Source of the DNA: JAIVHA01 sp965367295
Lineage (GTDB): Bacteria > Pseudomonadota > Gammaproteobacteria > DSM-19610
Reading direction: 5' to 3'
NCBI GenBank assembly: GCA_965367295.1
Contig: CBDUHN010000054.1
Location: 1 to 19,829, forward strand
Length of the DNA stretch: 19,829 bases
Under the pieces are notes generated by a model. That model saw only the letters and a list, made by a program, of their open reading frames with translations. It was not told where the DNA came from and did not search any database. Of the stretch, positions 1 through 8,030 are shown one piece after another (position 1 is the first letter of the stretch; each line of letters starts with the position of its first letter). The translations under genes were made by a program, and so were the position numbers.

Positions 1-77
1 AGGCGCGTAGCTCAGTTGGTTAGAGCACCACCTTGACATGGTGGGGGTCGGAAGTTCGAGTCTTCTCGCGCCTACCA
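1..77 (+). tRNA. tRNA-Val (anticodon GAC)
   Basis: The sequence folds as a complete cloverleaf with CCA encoded at 75-77. The acceptor stem AGGCGCG pairs perfectly with CGCGCCT at 67-73. The D-arm reads GCTCAGTTGGTTAGAGC. The anticodon stem CCACC/GGTGG encloses the loop TTGACAT, giving anticodon GAC (valine), and the T-arm has GGAAG/CTTCT around TTCGAGT. The window starts on the first base of the tRNA, so its promoter lies outside. A terminator hairpin follows 10 nt downstream. Confidence 0.96.
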
Positions 78-87
78 AATTCCTGCA

Positions 88-121
88 ATGGGGGCAGTCG
101 CTACTGTCCCCATTTATTTTT
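88..121 (+). terminator. Rho-independent terminator of tRNA-Val
   Basis: An 11-bp stem, ATGGGGGCAGT with ACTGTCCCCAT (one G-U wobble), closes a CGCT loop and is followed by the T-rich tail TTTATTTTT. It sits just after the tRNA and before thrS, so it should separate tRNA transcription from the thrS operon. Confidence 0.85.
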
Positions 122-162
122 GCATGTGGCCCCTCGTATAGGTCACCACTGGAGATGATAAG

Positions 163-2091
163 ATGCCCACCATCACCCTTCCCGATGGCAGTCAGCGCAG
201 TTTCGACCACCCCGTATCCGTATATGACGTAGCCGCCGATATCGGCCCCGGGCTGGCCAAGGCCGCACTGGCCGGCAAGGTGGATGGCCAGCTGGTGGAT
301 ACCCGCTATGTGATCGATTGCGATGCCCGGCTGGCCATTGTCACCAGCCGTGACGAAGAGGCGCTGGAACTGATCCGCCACGATGCCGCCCATGTGATGG
401 CGCAGGCGGTACAGGAGCTGTATCCGGGCACCCAGGTCACCATCGGTCCGGCCATCGAGAATGGTTTTTACTACGACTTTGCCCGTGAAGAGCCTTTCAC
501 CCCCGACGATCTGAAAAAGATCGAGACGCGCATGCACGAGATCGTCAAGCGCGACCTGCCGCTGCAGCGTGAAGTGCTGAGCCGCGAGGAGGCCATCAAG
601 GTCTTTGGTGACCTGGGCGAAACCTACAAGGTACAGATCATCGAGAGCATCCCGGCGGGCGAGGAGATCTCCCTCTATCGACAGGGTGACTGGTTCGATG
701 TCTGCCGTGGTCCGCATCTGCCCAGCACCGGCAAGCTTGGCAAGGGCTTCAAGCTGATGAAGCTGGCCGGCGCCTACTGGCGTGGCGATGCCAAAAACGA
801 GATGCTGCAGCGTATCTATGGCACTGCCTGGCGCGACAAGAACGAGCTCAAGGAGTACCTGCATCGCCTGGAGGAAGCCGAGAAGCGGGATCACCGCAAG
901 CTCGGCAAGGCCATGCACCTGTTCCATACCCAGGAAGAGGCGCCGGGCATGGTGTTCTGGCATGACAATGGCTGGAAGATCTACCTGGAGATCCAGAATT
1001 ACATTCGTGGCCAGTTGCGCAACCACGGCTATGAAGAGGTGCACACCCCGCAGGTGCTGGATCGCTCGCTGTGGGAAAAATCGGGTCACTGGGAGAAATT
1101 CCAGGACATGATGTTCACCACCCATTCCGAGAACCGGGATTACGCGGTGAAGCCCATGAACTGCCCGGCCCACATCCAGATCTTCAACCAGGGCCTGAAA
1201 AGCTACCGGGACCTGCCCCTGCGGCTGGCCGAATTCGGCTCCTGCCACCGTAACGAGCCGTCCGGCACCCTGCATGGCCTGATGCGGGTGCGCAATTTCG
1301 TCCAGGACGATGCCCACATCTTCTGCGCCGAGGAGCAGATCCTCGACGAGGTGTCGGCCTTCATCGACCTGCTCTACGAGGTCTATGCCGATTTCGGTTT
1401 CGACGAGGTCATCGTCAAGCTGTCCACCCGCCCCGAACAGCGGGTCGGCGAGGACGCCCTCTGGGACCAGGCTGAAAAGGCCCTGGAGGACGCCCTCAAC
1501 CACAAGGGGCTGGAGTGGGACCTGCAGCCGGGGGAGGGGGCCTTCTATGGCCCCAAGATCGAGTTCTCCCTCAAGGACTGCCTGTCGCGGGTCTGGCAAC
1601 TGGGCACTATCCAGCTGGATTTCTCCATGCCGCGGCGGCTGGGGGCGCATTATATCGCCGAGGATGGCAGCAAGCAGGTGCCTGTAATGCTGCACCGGGC
1701 CATCCTGGGCTCCCTGGAGCGCTTCATCGGGATTCTGATCGAGCACTATGCAGGGGCACTGCCCACCTGGCTGGCCCCCACCCAGGCGATCCTGCTCAAT
1801 ATCACCGATCGCCAGGCCGATTACGTGCGGCAGGTGGAGGAGTCCTTGAAAAATCAGGGCTTGCGGGTGAAATCGGACTTGAGAAATGAGAAAATCGGCT
1901 TTAAAATCCGCGAGCACACACTTGACCGTGTCCCATACCTGCTGGTGGTAGGTGATCGGGAGGCGGAAACTGGCACGTTGGCCGTGCGCACGCGCGGTGG
2001 CAAGGACCTGGGCACCATGTCCATAGACGCCTTCATGCAAGGGGTTGCCACTGAGATCGCGAGCCGCGGCCGAACTGTTTTAGAGGGATAA
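163..2091 (+). CDS. thrS: Threonyl-tRNA synthetase
   Basis: Class II synthetase that charges tRNA-Thr in the cytoplasm. The protein is 642 aa, the same length as the E. coli enzyme. An N-terminal TGS domain (about residues 1-61) is followed by the editing domain, with the HxxxH motif at H73/H77 and C181/H185 in CRGPHL. The catalytic core has zinc ligands at C334 (MNCPAH), H385 and H511, the motif 2 arginine R363 in CHRNEPSG, and motif 3 near GSLERF. An anticodon-binding domain closes the protein. The ATG is preceded by GGAG about 8 nt upstream. It is the first gene of the translation cluster, and its 3' end carries the ribosome binding site of infC. I see no clear thrS operator structure in the short leader. 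Confidence 0.98.
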   Translation: MPTITLPDGSQRSFDHPVSVYDVAADIGPGLAKAALAGKVDGQLVDTRYVIDCDARLAIVTSRDEEALELIRHDAAHVMAQAVQELYPGTQVTIGPAIENGFYYDFAREEPFTPDDLKKIETRMHEIVKRDLPLQREVLSREEAIKVFGDLGETYKVQIIESIPAGEEISLYRQGDWFDVCRGPHLPSTGKLGKGFKLMKLAGAYWRGDAKNEMLQRIYGTAWRDKNELKEYLHRLEEAEKRDHRKLGKAMHLFHTQEEAPGMVFWHDNGWKIYLEIQNYIRGQLRNHGYEEVHTPQVLDRSLWEKSGHWEKFQDMMFTTHSENRDYAVKPMNCPAHIQIFNQGLKSYRDLPLRLAEFGSCHRNEPSGTLHGLMRVRNFVQDDAHIFCAEEQILDEVSAFIDLLYEVYADFGFDEVIVKLSTRPEQRVGEDALWDQAEKALEDALNHKGLEWDLQPGEGAFYGPKIEFSLKDCLSRVWQLGTIQLDFSMPRRLGAHYIAEDGSKQVPVMLHRAILGSLERFIGILIEHYAGALPTWLAPTQAILLNITDRQADYVRQVEESLKNQGLRVKSDLRNEKIGFKIREHTLDRVPYLLVVGDREAETGTLAVRTRGGKDLGTMSIDAFMQGVATEIASRGRTVLEG

Positions 2092-2095
2092 CAGC

Positions 2096-2620
2096 ATCAG
2101 CACAGCAAGCAAATCGAAGCACCGGATCAACGAGGACATCACCGCTCGCGAGATTCGTCTTATCGACAGCGAAGGTGAACAGGTCGGCGTAGTCACCCTG
2201 GAAGAGGGGCTGAGCAAGGCCGCCGAGGCATCGTTGGACCTGGTGGAGATTTCACCGCAGGCGGAGCCGCCGGTCTGTCGCCTCATGGACTACGGGCGCT
2301 TCAAGTTTGACGAACAGAAAAAACGTCAGACGGCGCGCAAGAAACAGAAGCAGGTGCAGGTCAAGGAAATCAAATTCCGTCCTGGCACCGATATCGGCGA
2401 CTACAAGACCAAGTTGCGCAACATCATGCGTTTCCTGGAAGATGGCGACAAGGTCAAGGTCACCATGCGCTACCGGGGCCGCGAAATGGCGCACCAGGAG
2501 CTGGGTCGCGACATGCTGAAACGGGTCGAACAGGACCTGGAAGAATACGCATCTGTGGAGCAGTTTCCAAAGATGGAAGGCCGCACCATGATCATGGTGA
2601 TCGGACCCAAAAAGAAGTAG
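2096..2620 (+). CDS. infC: Translation initiation factor IF-3 (AUC start)
   Basis: IF3 binds the 30S subunit, checks start-codon and initiator-tRNA pairing, and prevents premature 50S joining. The reading frame from 2096 encodes 174 aa, close to the usual 175-180. The N-domain contains EISPQAEPPVCRLMDYG, a basic linker follows, and the C-domain carries QVKEIKFRPGT and GREMAHQELG. The first ATG in frame (2234) would delete the conserved first ~46 residues. The only sensible start is ATC at 2096: an in-frame TAG lies at 2081, and AGAGGG at 2082-2087 is spaced 8 nt from ATC. IF3 genes characteristically use rare non-AUG starts (AUU in E. coli), which lets IF3 repress its own translation, so AUC fits that logic. 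It lies 4 nt after thrS. Confidence 0.93.
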   Translation: MSTASKSKHRINEDITAREIRLIDSEGEQVGVVTLEEGLSKAAEASLDLVEISPQAEPPVCRLMDYGRFKFDEQKKRQTARKKQKQVQVKEIKFRPGTDIGDYKTKLRNIMRFLEDGDKVKVTMRYRGREMAHQELGRDMLKRVEQDLEEYASVEQFPKMEGRTMIMVIGPKKK

Positions 2621-2721
2621 GTCGGGTTTTAATCCGACGCAGACAGGTTTTTTGTTGTCGACCCGGGCATTCACCGCGCCTAGGGACGACGTGAGACAGT
2701 AACGAAGCGGGGAGAAGAGAA
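2621..2721 (+). promoter_or_regulatory. infC-rpmI leader with two RNA hairpins, candidate L20 operator
   Basis: The 101 nt between infC and rpmI hold two foldable elements. The first is GTCGG/CCGAC at 2621-2638, with a six-T run 9 nt later at 2648-2653. The second is at 2657-2690, where GTCG-A-CCC pairs with GGG-A-CGAC around an opposed A-A internal loop. In E. coli, L20 represses rpmI-rplT by binding an mRNA structure in this location. A role for these hairpins in that control is inferred from position only. Confidence 0.4.
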
Positions 2722-2919
2722 ATGCCTAAGATCAAGAGTAACCGGGGCGCTGCCAAGCGCTTCAAGAAAACCGGCTCCGGCGGGTTCAAGCGTGGCCAGT
2801 CCCATCTGCGTCACATCCTCACCAAGAAAAGCAGCAAGCGTAAGCGTCAGCTCGGTTCGCCGGCGATGGTGCACGAGGCCGATGCGCCGCTCGTGCGTCG
2901 CATGCTTCCGTACGTTTAA
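2722..2919 (+). CDS. rpmI: 50S ribosomal protein L35
   Basis: Small, highly basic 65-aa ribosomal protein, the normal length for L35. It opens with MPKIKSNRGAAKRFKKTGSG and continues with the typical SHLRHILTKKS segment. A strong purine-rich ribosome binding site (GGGGAGAAGAG) precedes the ATG. It sits between infC and rplT in the conserved bacterial order and is probably translated from the same mRNA as L20. Confidence 0.97.
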   Translation: MPKIKSNRGAAKRFKKTGSGGFKRGQSHLRHILTKKSSKRKRQLGSPAMVHEADAPLVRRMLPYV

Positions 2920-2946
2920 TCACGGCTTCAGGTAGAGGAAAGAACC

Positions 2947-3306
2947 ATGGCACGAGTAAAACGTGGTGTGCAGGCACATGCCCGGCACAAGAAGGTAATG
3001 GACAAGGCGAAGGGGTACTACGGTGCCCGTCGCAAGGTATATCGTGTTGCCAAACAGGCAGTCATCAAGGCCGGTCAGTATGCGTATCGTGACCGTCGTC
3101 AGCGCAAGCGCCAGTTCCGCGCTCTGTGGATTGCCCGCATCAACGCCGGTGCGCGCGCCAACGGCCTGTCCTACAGCCGTATGATCAACGGTCTGAGCAA
3201 GGCCGGTGTCGAGATCGACCGCAAGGTCCTCGCTGATCTGGCGGTATTCGAGAAGGCGGCGTTTACCGCGCTGGCAGAAAAGGCCAAGGCCAGCCTCGCG
3301 GCATAA
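2947..3306 (+). CDS. rplT: 50S ribosomal protein L20
   Basis: L20 is an early-assembly protein of the 50S subunit that binds 23S rRNA through a long basic N-terminal extension; in E. coli it also represses its own operon. This 119-aa protein has the expected length. It begins MARVKRGVQAHARHKKVMDK and carries ARINAGARANGLSYS in the globular domain. The ATG follows GTAGAGGAAAGAACC, which provides the ribosome binding site. It starts 27 nt after rpmI and is followed by hairpins that precede pheS. Confidence 0.98.
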   Translation: MARVKRGVQAHARHKKVMDKAKGYYGARRKVYRVAKQAVIKAGQYAYRDRRQRKRQFRALWIARINAGARANGLSYSRMINGLSKAGVEIDRKVLADLAVFEKAAFTALAEKAKASLAA

Positions 3307-3318
3307 CGCAATCCGCAA

Positions 3319-3390
3319 CAGGACCGGTCCGGTAACGTGCCGGTCCTGCACGGAATCCGGGGGAAAGGCCAACACCTTTCCCCTTTTTTA
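3319..3390 (+). terminator. Hairpin plus intrinsic terminator or attenuator between rplT and pheS
   Basis: A perfect 9-bp hairpin (CAGGACCGG at 3319-3327 with CCGGTCCTG at 3340-3348) is followed by an intrinsic terminator: GGGGAAAGG at 3360-3368 pairs with CCTTTCCCC at 3375-3383, then TTTTTTATTT. It ends 25 nt before the pheS start. In E. coli the pheST operon is attenuated at this place through the Phe-rich leader peptide PheM. I find no Phe-rich leader peptide here, so it may simply be a partial terminator after rplT. Confidence 0.75.
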
Positions 3391-3415
3391 TTTCTGGCAC
3401 GAAGGAGTCTCACCG

Positions 3416-4432
3416 TTGGAAGGCTTAGGGGAACTGCAGCAACAGGCCGCTGCCGCCATCACGCAGGCCGTCGATCTGAAGGCGCTGGATGATGTGCGCG
3501 TGCACTACCTGGGCAAGAAAGGGTTGCTCACTGAACAGTTGAAAAAACTGGGTACGCTGCCGCATGAAGAACGCAAGGCTGCCGGGCAGGAAATCAATGT
3601 AGCCAAGCAGGCGGTACAGCAGGCCATCGAGGCACGCAAGGAAACCCTGCAGCAGGCGGAACTGGCCGCCAGGCTGGCGGCCGACCGCATCGACGTGACC
3701 CTGCCGGGGCGTGGCCAGCAGAGCGGCGGCCTGCATCCCATCACCCGTACCCTCGAACGTATCGAGCAGTTGTTTGCCGGCATGGGTTTCGTCGTGGCCG
3801 AAGGCCCCGAGATCGAGGACGATTATCATAACTTCGAGGCCCTCAACATACCGGAAACCCATCCGGCGCGGGCCATGCATGACACCTTCTATTTCGATCC
3901 GCATACGGTGCTGCGCACCCACACCTCACCGGTGCAGGTTCGGGTCATGGAGCAGCAGGGGCCGCCACTGCGCATCATTGCTCCCGGCCGAGTCTATCGC
4001 TGTGACTCGGATCTCACGCATTCGCCCATGTTCCACCAGGTAGAGGGCCTGCTGGTGGATCGCGATGTCAGTTTCGCTGATCTCAAGGGTTTGCTTGACC
4101 AGTTCCTCAAGCATTTCTTCGAAAAGGATCTCGGCGTGCGTTTCCGGCCATCCTATTTTCCCTTCACCGAGCCTTCCGCCGAAGTGGATATGGAATGCGT
4201 AATGTGTGATGGCCGGGGTTGCCGGGTATGTGGTCACACCGGCTGGATCGAGATCCTCGGCTGCGGCATGGTGCATCCCAAGGTGTTCGAGTCCGTGGGG
4301 ATCGACAACGAGCAGTACACGGGCTTTGCCTTTGGCATAGGTGTGGAACGCATGGCGATGTTGCGCTATGGGGTGAATGACCTGCGCCTGTTCTTCGAGA
4401 ATGACCTGCGGTTTTTGAAGCAGTTCCGATAA
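3416..4432 (+). CDS. pheS: Phenylalanyl-tRNA synthetase alpha subunit (TTG start)
   Basis: Catalytic alpha subunit of the (alpha-beta)2 class II enzyme that charges tRNA-Phe. Translation from TTG at 3416 gives 338 aa beginning MEGLGELQQQ, which matches the conserved N-terminus. AAGGAG at 3402-3407 lies 8 nt upstream. A longer reading frame from 3206 would overlap rplT and run through the terminator, so it is rejected. The N-terminal helical region contains VRVHYLGKKG. The class II core has GPEIEDDYHNFEALN (130-144), RIIAPGRVYR, MFHQVEGL and FRPSYFPFTEPSAEVD. A cysteine cluster (C261, C264, C269, C272; CVMC...CRVC) replaces the shorter E. coli linker and resembles the insert of Pseudomonas-type PheS, probably a small metal-binding knuckle. 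pheT follows after 30 nt. Confidence 0.96.
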   Translation: MEGLGELQQQAAAAITQAVDLKALDDVRVHYLGKKGLLTEQLKKLGTLPHEERKAAGQEINVAKQAVQQAIEARKETLQQAELAARLAADRIDVTLPGRGQQSGGLHPITRTLERIEQLFAGMGFVVAEGPEIEDDYHNFEALNIPETHPARAMHDTFYFDPHTVLRTHTSPVQVRVMEQQGPPLRIIAPGRVYRCDSDLTHSPMFHQVEGLLVDRDVSFADLKGLLDQFLKHFFEKDLGVRFRPSYFPFTEPSAEVDMECVMCDGRGCRVCGHTGWIEILGCGMVHPKVFESVGIDNEQYTGFAFGIGVERMAMLRYGVNDLRLFFENDLRFLKQFR

Positions 4433-4462
4433 CGTATACCTGCAAGGGCTCAGGATTGAACC

Positions 4463-6838
4463 ATGAAATTCAGTGAAAAATGGCTACGGGAATGGGTGAG
4501 TCCTTCCGCGTCGGCAAACGAGTTGGCCGAGCAACTCACCATGGCTGGACTGGAGGTGGATTCGGTGCAGGCAGTGGCTGGCGACTTCACCGGCGTGGTG
4601 GTGGGCGAGGTGCTGTCCGTCGAGCCACATCCTGATGCTGACAAGCTGCGGGTTTGCAAGGTCGTGGCCGGTGACGAGGCACTGCAGATTGTATGTGGTG
4701 CGCCCAATGTGCGTGCCGGCATGAAAGTCCCGACGGCGTTGATCGGTGCGGTGCTGCCCGGTGATTTCAAGATCAAGAAGTCGAAACTGCGGGGGGTGGA
4801 GTCCTTTGGTATGTTGTGTTCCGCCCGTGAGCTGGGGCTGTCGGAGGATCATGGTGGATTGATGGATTTGCCTGTTGATGCACCGGTGGGCAGCGATATC
4901 CGCACCTATCTGGATCTTGACGATGTCGCCATCGAGATCGACCTGACGCCCAACCGCGGCGACTGTCTCGGTATGGTCGGGGTGGCCCGCGAGATCGGGG
5001 TGTTGACCCGTAGCGAGGTCAGTGTCCCGGTGATGGATGCCGTGCCGGCTGCCATAGATGCGACCTTCCCGGTGCAGGTAAGTGCCCCTGAGGCCTGCCC
5101 GCGCTATCTGGGCCGGGTAATCCGCGGCATCAACCCCAACGCGACCACGCCGCTGTGGATGCAGGAAAGGCTGCGTCGTGGCGGTATCCGTAGTCTGGGC
5201 CCCGTGGTCGATGTCACCAACTACGTATTGCTGGAACTGGGGCAGCCCATGCATGCCTTCGATCTACAGGTGCTGTCCGGTGGCATCGAGGTGCGCTACG
5301 CAAAGGCAGGTGAAAAGCTCGCGCTGCTCGATGAGAAGGTGATCGAACTGGATACCAACAGCCTGTTGATCGCGGACCAGATGAAACCGCTGGCACTGGC
5401 CGGGGTAATGGGCGGTGCCGACTCCGGCATCTCCGATGCAACCGATACCCTGTTCCTGGAATGCGCCTATTTTACCCCGGAAAAAATTGCCGGACGGGCG
5501 CGCCAGTACGGTCTGCATACGGATTCCTCGTTCCGCTTCGAGCGTGGTGTGGATTTCCAGTTACAACGACGCGCCATGGAACGGGCCACATCGCTGATGC
5601 TGGAGCTGGTGGGTGGTGAGGCCGGGCCTGTCATCGAGGTTGCTTCCGAGGCGCACCTGCCTGCCCTGACACCCATTCAGCTACGCAGCGCACGGGTACA
5701 GCGCCTGCTGGGCATGCAGCCGGATGATGCTACGGTTACCGATATCCTGACGCGCCTGGGAATGTCCGTGCAGACCGGTGAAGCCGGCTGGCAGGTTACG
5801 CCGCCTTCGTTCCGGTTTGACATCCGCATTGAAGCGGACCTGATCGAAGAGGTCGGCCGGGTGTACGGTTACAACCGTCTGCCCAGTACCGCTTTCCACG
5901 GTGCCCTGGATATGCAGCCGGTGCCCGAGGAACGGGTGCCGCTGAGTCGCCTGCGTCAGCTGCTGGTCAGTCGTGGCTACCAGGAGGCGATCACCTACAG
6001 CTTTGTCGACCCGGAAATCCAGCACCTGGTGGACCCGGAGGTCGAGCCGGTGGCCCTGGCCAATCCCATCTCTTCGGAACTGTCGGTGATGCGTACCAGC
6101 CTCTGGCAGGGTCTGTTGCGCACCCTGCAGCATAATCTGAATCGCCAGCAGAAGCGCGTGCGAATATTCGAGCATGGTCTTAACTTTATAAAGCAAGATA
6201 TTGATATTAATCAGGATGAATATGTTGCTGGAGTGTTGTCCGGGGGCCTGGTTGAAGAGCAGTGGGGTGAACCGGAACGGGATGTGGATTTCTTCGACAT
6301 GAAGTCCGACGTGGAAGCATTGCTGGACCTGGGGGGGCGAGGAGAGACGTTCCGCTTCCTGACCGGTACCCATCCGGCGTTACATCCAGGGCAGACGGCC
6401 GAGATCCAACGGGATGGAAAGCGGGTAGGCTGGCTTGGTTGCATCCATCCTGAATTGGCACGACAACTGGATATTGAGCCGAAAACCTTTCTATTTGAAC
6501 TGCATAGCGCTACAGTTGCCGAAGGCCGTGCCGTTAGTTTCCGGGAAATATCCAAATTCCCATCGGTACGGAGGGATTTGGCGGTAGTGGTCGACGAATC
6601 CGTTTCCGCGCTGGCATTGCAGGAGGCGATTCGGGAATCCTGTGGGGATCAGCTTCAAGAACTCACCTTGTTTGATGTATATAGAGGCAAAGGTGTAGAA
6701 AGCGGGCGAAAAAGCATCGCCTTCGGCTTGATTCTACAGGAATCTTCACGCACACTTACCGATGAAGACGTGGAGTCGGTTTCAGCGCGAGTGGTTGACC
6801 GGCTGAATCGGAATTTTGGGGCAACCTTGAGAGAGTAA
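4463..6838 (+). CDS. pheT: Phenylalanyl-tRNA synthetase beta subunit
   Basis: Beta subunit of PheRS; it holds the editing site and binds tRNA-Phe. It is 791 aa, against 795 in E. coli. An N-terminal OB-fold tRNA-binding domain lies at about residues 40-150 (VEPHPDADKLRVCKV, IVCGAPNVR). The B3/B4 editing region follows with DLTPNRGDCL and VVDVTNYVLLELGQPMHAFD, then the B5 domain, a catalytic-like core, and a C-terminal FDX-ACB anticodon-binding domain (REISKFPSVRRDLAVVVDE to the end). The ATG follows GCTCAGGATTGAACC. Around 6160-6240, and again toward the 3' end, the gene becomes noticeably AT-richer than its first two thirds, with no break in frame. ihfA starts 4 nt after its stop. Confidence 0.97.
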   Translation: MKFSEKWLREWVSPSASANELAEQLTMAGLEVDSVQAVAGDFTGVVVGEVLSVEPHPDADKLRVCKVVAGDEALQIVCGAPNVRAGMKVPTALIGAVLPGDFKIKKSKLRGVESFGMLCSARELGLSEDHGGLMDLPVDAPVGSDIRTYLDLDDVAIEIDLTPNRGDCLGMVGVAREIGVLTRSEVSVPVMDAVPAAIDATFPVQVSAPEACPRYLGRVIRGINPNATTPLWMQERLRRGGIRSLGPVVDVTNYVLLELGQPMHAFDLQVLSGGIEVRYAKAGEKLALLDEKVIELDTNSLLIADQMKPLALAGVMGGADSGISDATDTLFLECAYFTPEKIAGRARQYGLHTDSSFRFERGVDFQLQRRAMERATSLMLELVGGEAGPVIEVASEAHLPALTPIQLRSARVQRLLGMQPDDATVTDILTRLGMSVQTGEAGWQVTPPSFRFDIRIEADLIEEVGRVYGYNRLPSTAFHGALDMQPVPEERVPLSRLRQLLVSRGYQEAITYSFVDPEIQHLVDPEVEPVALANPISSELSVMRTSLWQGLLRTLQHNLNRQQKRVRIFEHGLNFIKQDIDINQDEYVAGVLSGGLVEEQWGEPERDVDFFDMKSDVEALLDLGGRGETFRFLTGTHPALHPGQTAEIQRDGKRVGWLGCIHPELARQLDIEPKTFLFELHSATVAEGRAVSFREISKFPSVRRDLAVVVDESVSALALQEAIRESCGDQLQELTLFDVYRGKGVESGRKSIAFGLILQESSRTLTDEDVESVSARVVDRLNRNFGATLRE

Positions 6839-6842
6839 ACCC

Positions 6843-7145
6843 ATGGCGCTCACCAAAGCTGACATGGCAGAAAAGCTGTTTGAAGAGCTGGGGCTCAACA
6901 AGCGGGAAGCCAAGGAACTGGTAGAATTGTTCTTCGAGCAGATCCGTTCGGCCCTGGAGAATGGCAAACAGGTGAAATTGTCCGGTTTCGGCAATTTCGA
7001 TCTGCGCGACAAGAACGAACGTCCCGGACGCAATCCCAAGACCGGTGAGGAAATCCCGATTTCCGCACGGCGCGTGGTGACCTTCCGTCCCGGGCAGAAA
7101 TTAAAGGCCAGGGTGGAGGCCTATGCTGGAAGCGAGCAACAATAA
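6843..7145 (+). CDS. ihfA: Integration host factor alpha subunit
   Basis: DNA-bending nucleoid protein that acts as a heterodimer with IHF beta in recombination, replication and transcription. The 100-aa product is nearly colinear with E. coli IhfA (99 aa): MALTKADMAEKLFEELGL, VKLSGFGNFDLRDKNER, and the DNA-inserting beta arm RPGRNPKTGEEIPISARR with the intercalating proline. The SD GAGAG lies in the pheT tail. The pheT-ihfA adjacency is a conserved gammaproteobacterial arrangement and suggests cotranscription with the PheRS genes. Its last 23 nt overlap the following MerR gene. Confidence 0.98.
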   Translation: MALTKADMAEKLFEELGLNKREAKELVELFFEQIRSALENGKQVKLSGFGNFDLRDKNERPGRNPKTGEEIPISARRVVTFRPGQKLKARVEAYAGSEQQ

Positions 7146-7479
7146 CGAGCTGCCGGTAATCCCGGGCAAACGCTATTTCACTATCGGTGAAGTCAGTGAG
7201 CTGTGTGGTGTGAAGCCCCATGTGCTGCGATACTGGGAACAGGAATTTCCCCAGCTCAAGCCCGTGAAACGTCGTGGTAACCGCCGTTACTATCAACGGC
7301 ATGACGTCATCATGATCCGCCAGATCCGCAGTCTCCTGTATGAACAGGGGTTTACCATCGGTGGTGCACGCCAGCAATTGTCCGGCGATCATGCCAAGGA
7401 AGATGTCAGCCAACGCCAGCAGATTGTGCGCCAGATGCGCATGGAGCTGGAAGAGCTGCTACAGATCCTCAAGCGGTAA
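7123..7479 (+). CDS. MerR-family transcriptional regulator
   Basis: This 118-aa protein has an N-terminal MerR winged-helix domain (about residues 17-85): KRYFTIGEVSELCGVKPHVL, then RYWEQEFPQLKP, RRGNRRYYQRHDV and IRSLLYEQGFTIGGARQQL. A short helical tail, probably the dimerisation coiled coil, completes it. No cysteine-rich metal-binding or large effector domain is present, so the ligand is unknown. The ATG follows GGGTGGAGG inside ihfA, and the two genes overlap by 23 nt in different frames, which suggests translational coupling. MerR proteins of this type commonly follow ihfA in gammaproteobacteria. Specific targets cannot be read from the sequence. Confidence 0.92.
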   Translation: MLEASNNNELPVIPGKRYFTIGEVSELCGVKPHVLRYWEQEFPQLKPVKRRGNRRYYQRHDVIMIRQIRSLLYEQGFTIGGARQQLSGDHAKEDVSQRQQIVRQMRMELEELLQILKR

Positions 7480-7496
7480 ATTCTTTTCCTGAGTGG

Positions 7497-7544
7497 TTTA
7501 TTCCGTGGCAGGGGTCCGGTATGATTGCGGCCCTCGCGGGGCCG
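7497..7544 (+). promoter_or_regulatory. Possible tRNA-Pro promoter with GC-rich discriminator
   Basis: TATGAT at 7520-7525 resembles a -10 box (5 of 6). A weak -35, TTTATT at 7497-7502, lies 17 nt upstream. The GC-rich stretch after the -10 resembles a stringently controlled tRNA promoter. The same stretch forms a hairpin (CGGCCC 7528-7533 with GGGCCG 7539-7544), which could instead be a weak terminator of the ihfA-merR operon. Confidence 0.35.
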
Positions 7545-7572
7545 TTCTGTATTGGCCGGTCCGCAAGCATTT

Positions 7573-7650
<78 letters not shown>

Positions 7651-7654
7651 CTCC

Positions 7655-7686
7655 AAAAGCCGTTCTCAATGAGAACGGCTTTTTTC
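7655..7686 (+). terminator. Intrinsic terminator of tRNA-Pro, copy 1
   Basis: Stem AGCCGTTCTC (7658-7667) with GAGAACGGCT (7671-7680), loop AAT, followed by TTTTTT. AAA on the 5' side can extend the stem into the T tract. A strong rho-independent terminator starting 6 nt after the tRNA. Confidence 0.93.
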
Positions 7687-7802
7687 GTTACTCCTGGCCG
7701 TTCGGATTCCCGGCCATTCGGCATAGCCTCATGGCGTTCGACTCATGCGAAGCTACGCTTCGCGAAAAGCATTCGCCTCACCCTCTCGCCCCGACCAACT
7801 CC

Positions 7803-7834
7803 AAAAGCCGTTCTCATTGAGAACGGCTTTTTTC
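7803..7834 (+). terminator. Intrinsic terminator, duplicated copy 2
   Basis: Same stem as copy 1 with loop ATT instead of AAT, again followed by six T. It lies within the tandem duplication, so any read-through from tRNA-Pro meets a second identical terminator. Confidence 0.9.
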
Positions 7835-8030
7835 GTTACTCCTGGCCGTTCGGATTCCCGGCCATTCGGCATAGCCTCATGGCGTTCGGCTGACGCGAAG
7901 CGATGTTTCGCACACATCACTCGCGTCCCGGCCTCAATGTGGTTCTCTTCAGGATGGCTTTTTTGCTGTCCAGTGCCCTCGGATACCTGGAGAGTGGTTC
8001 AGGGGGCGGGCAGGGAGGGATTGTACTGGC

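Noticed and set aside
120..142. A thrS promoter from TTGCAT and TATAGG
   Set aside because: The spacer is only 11 nt, too short for a sigma-70 promoter.
2252..2674. 140-aa open frame on the minus strand over infC
   Set aside because: Antisense shadow of the conserved infC codons with no recognisable domain.
3206..3415. Longer pheS reading frame from an upstream ATG
   Set aside because: It would overlap rplT by about 100 nt and be translated through the terminator; the conserved PheS N-terminus and the SD fit the TTG at 3416.
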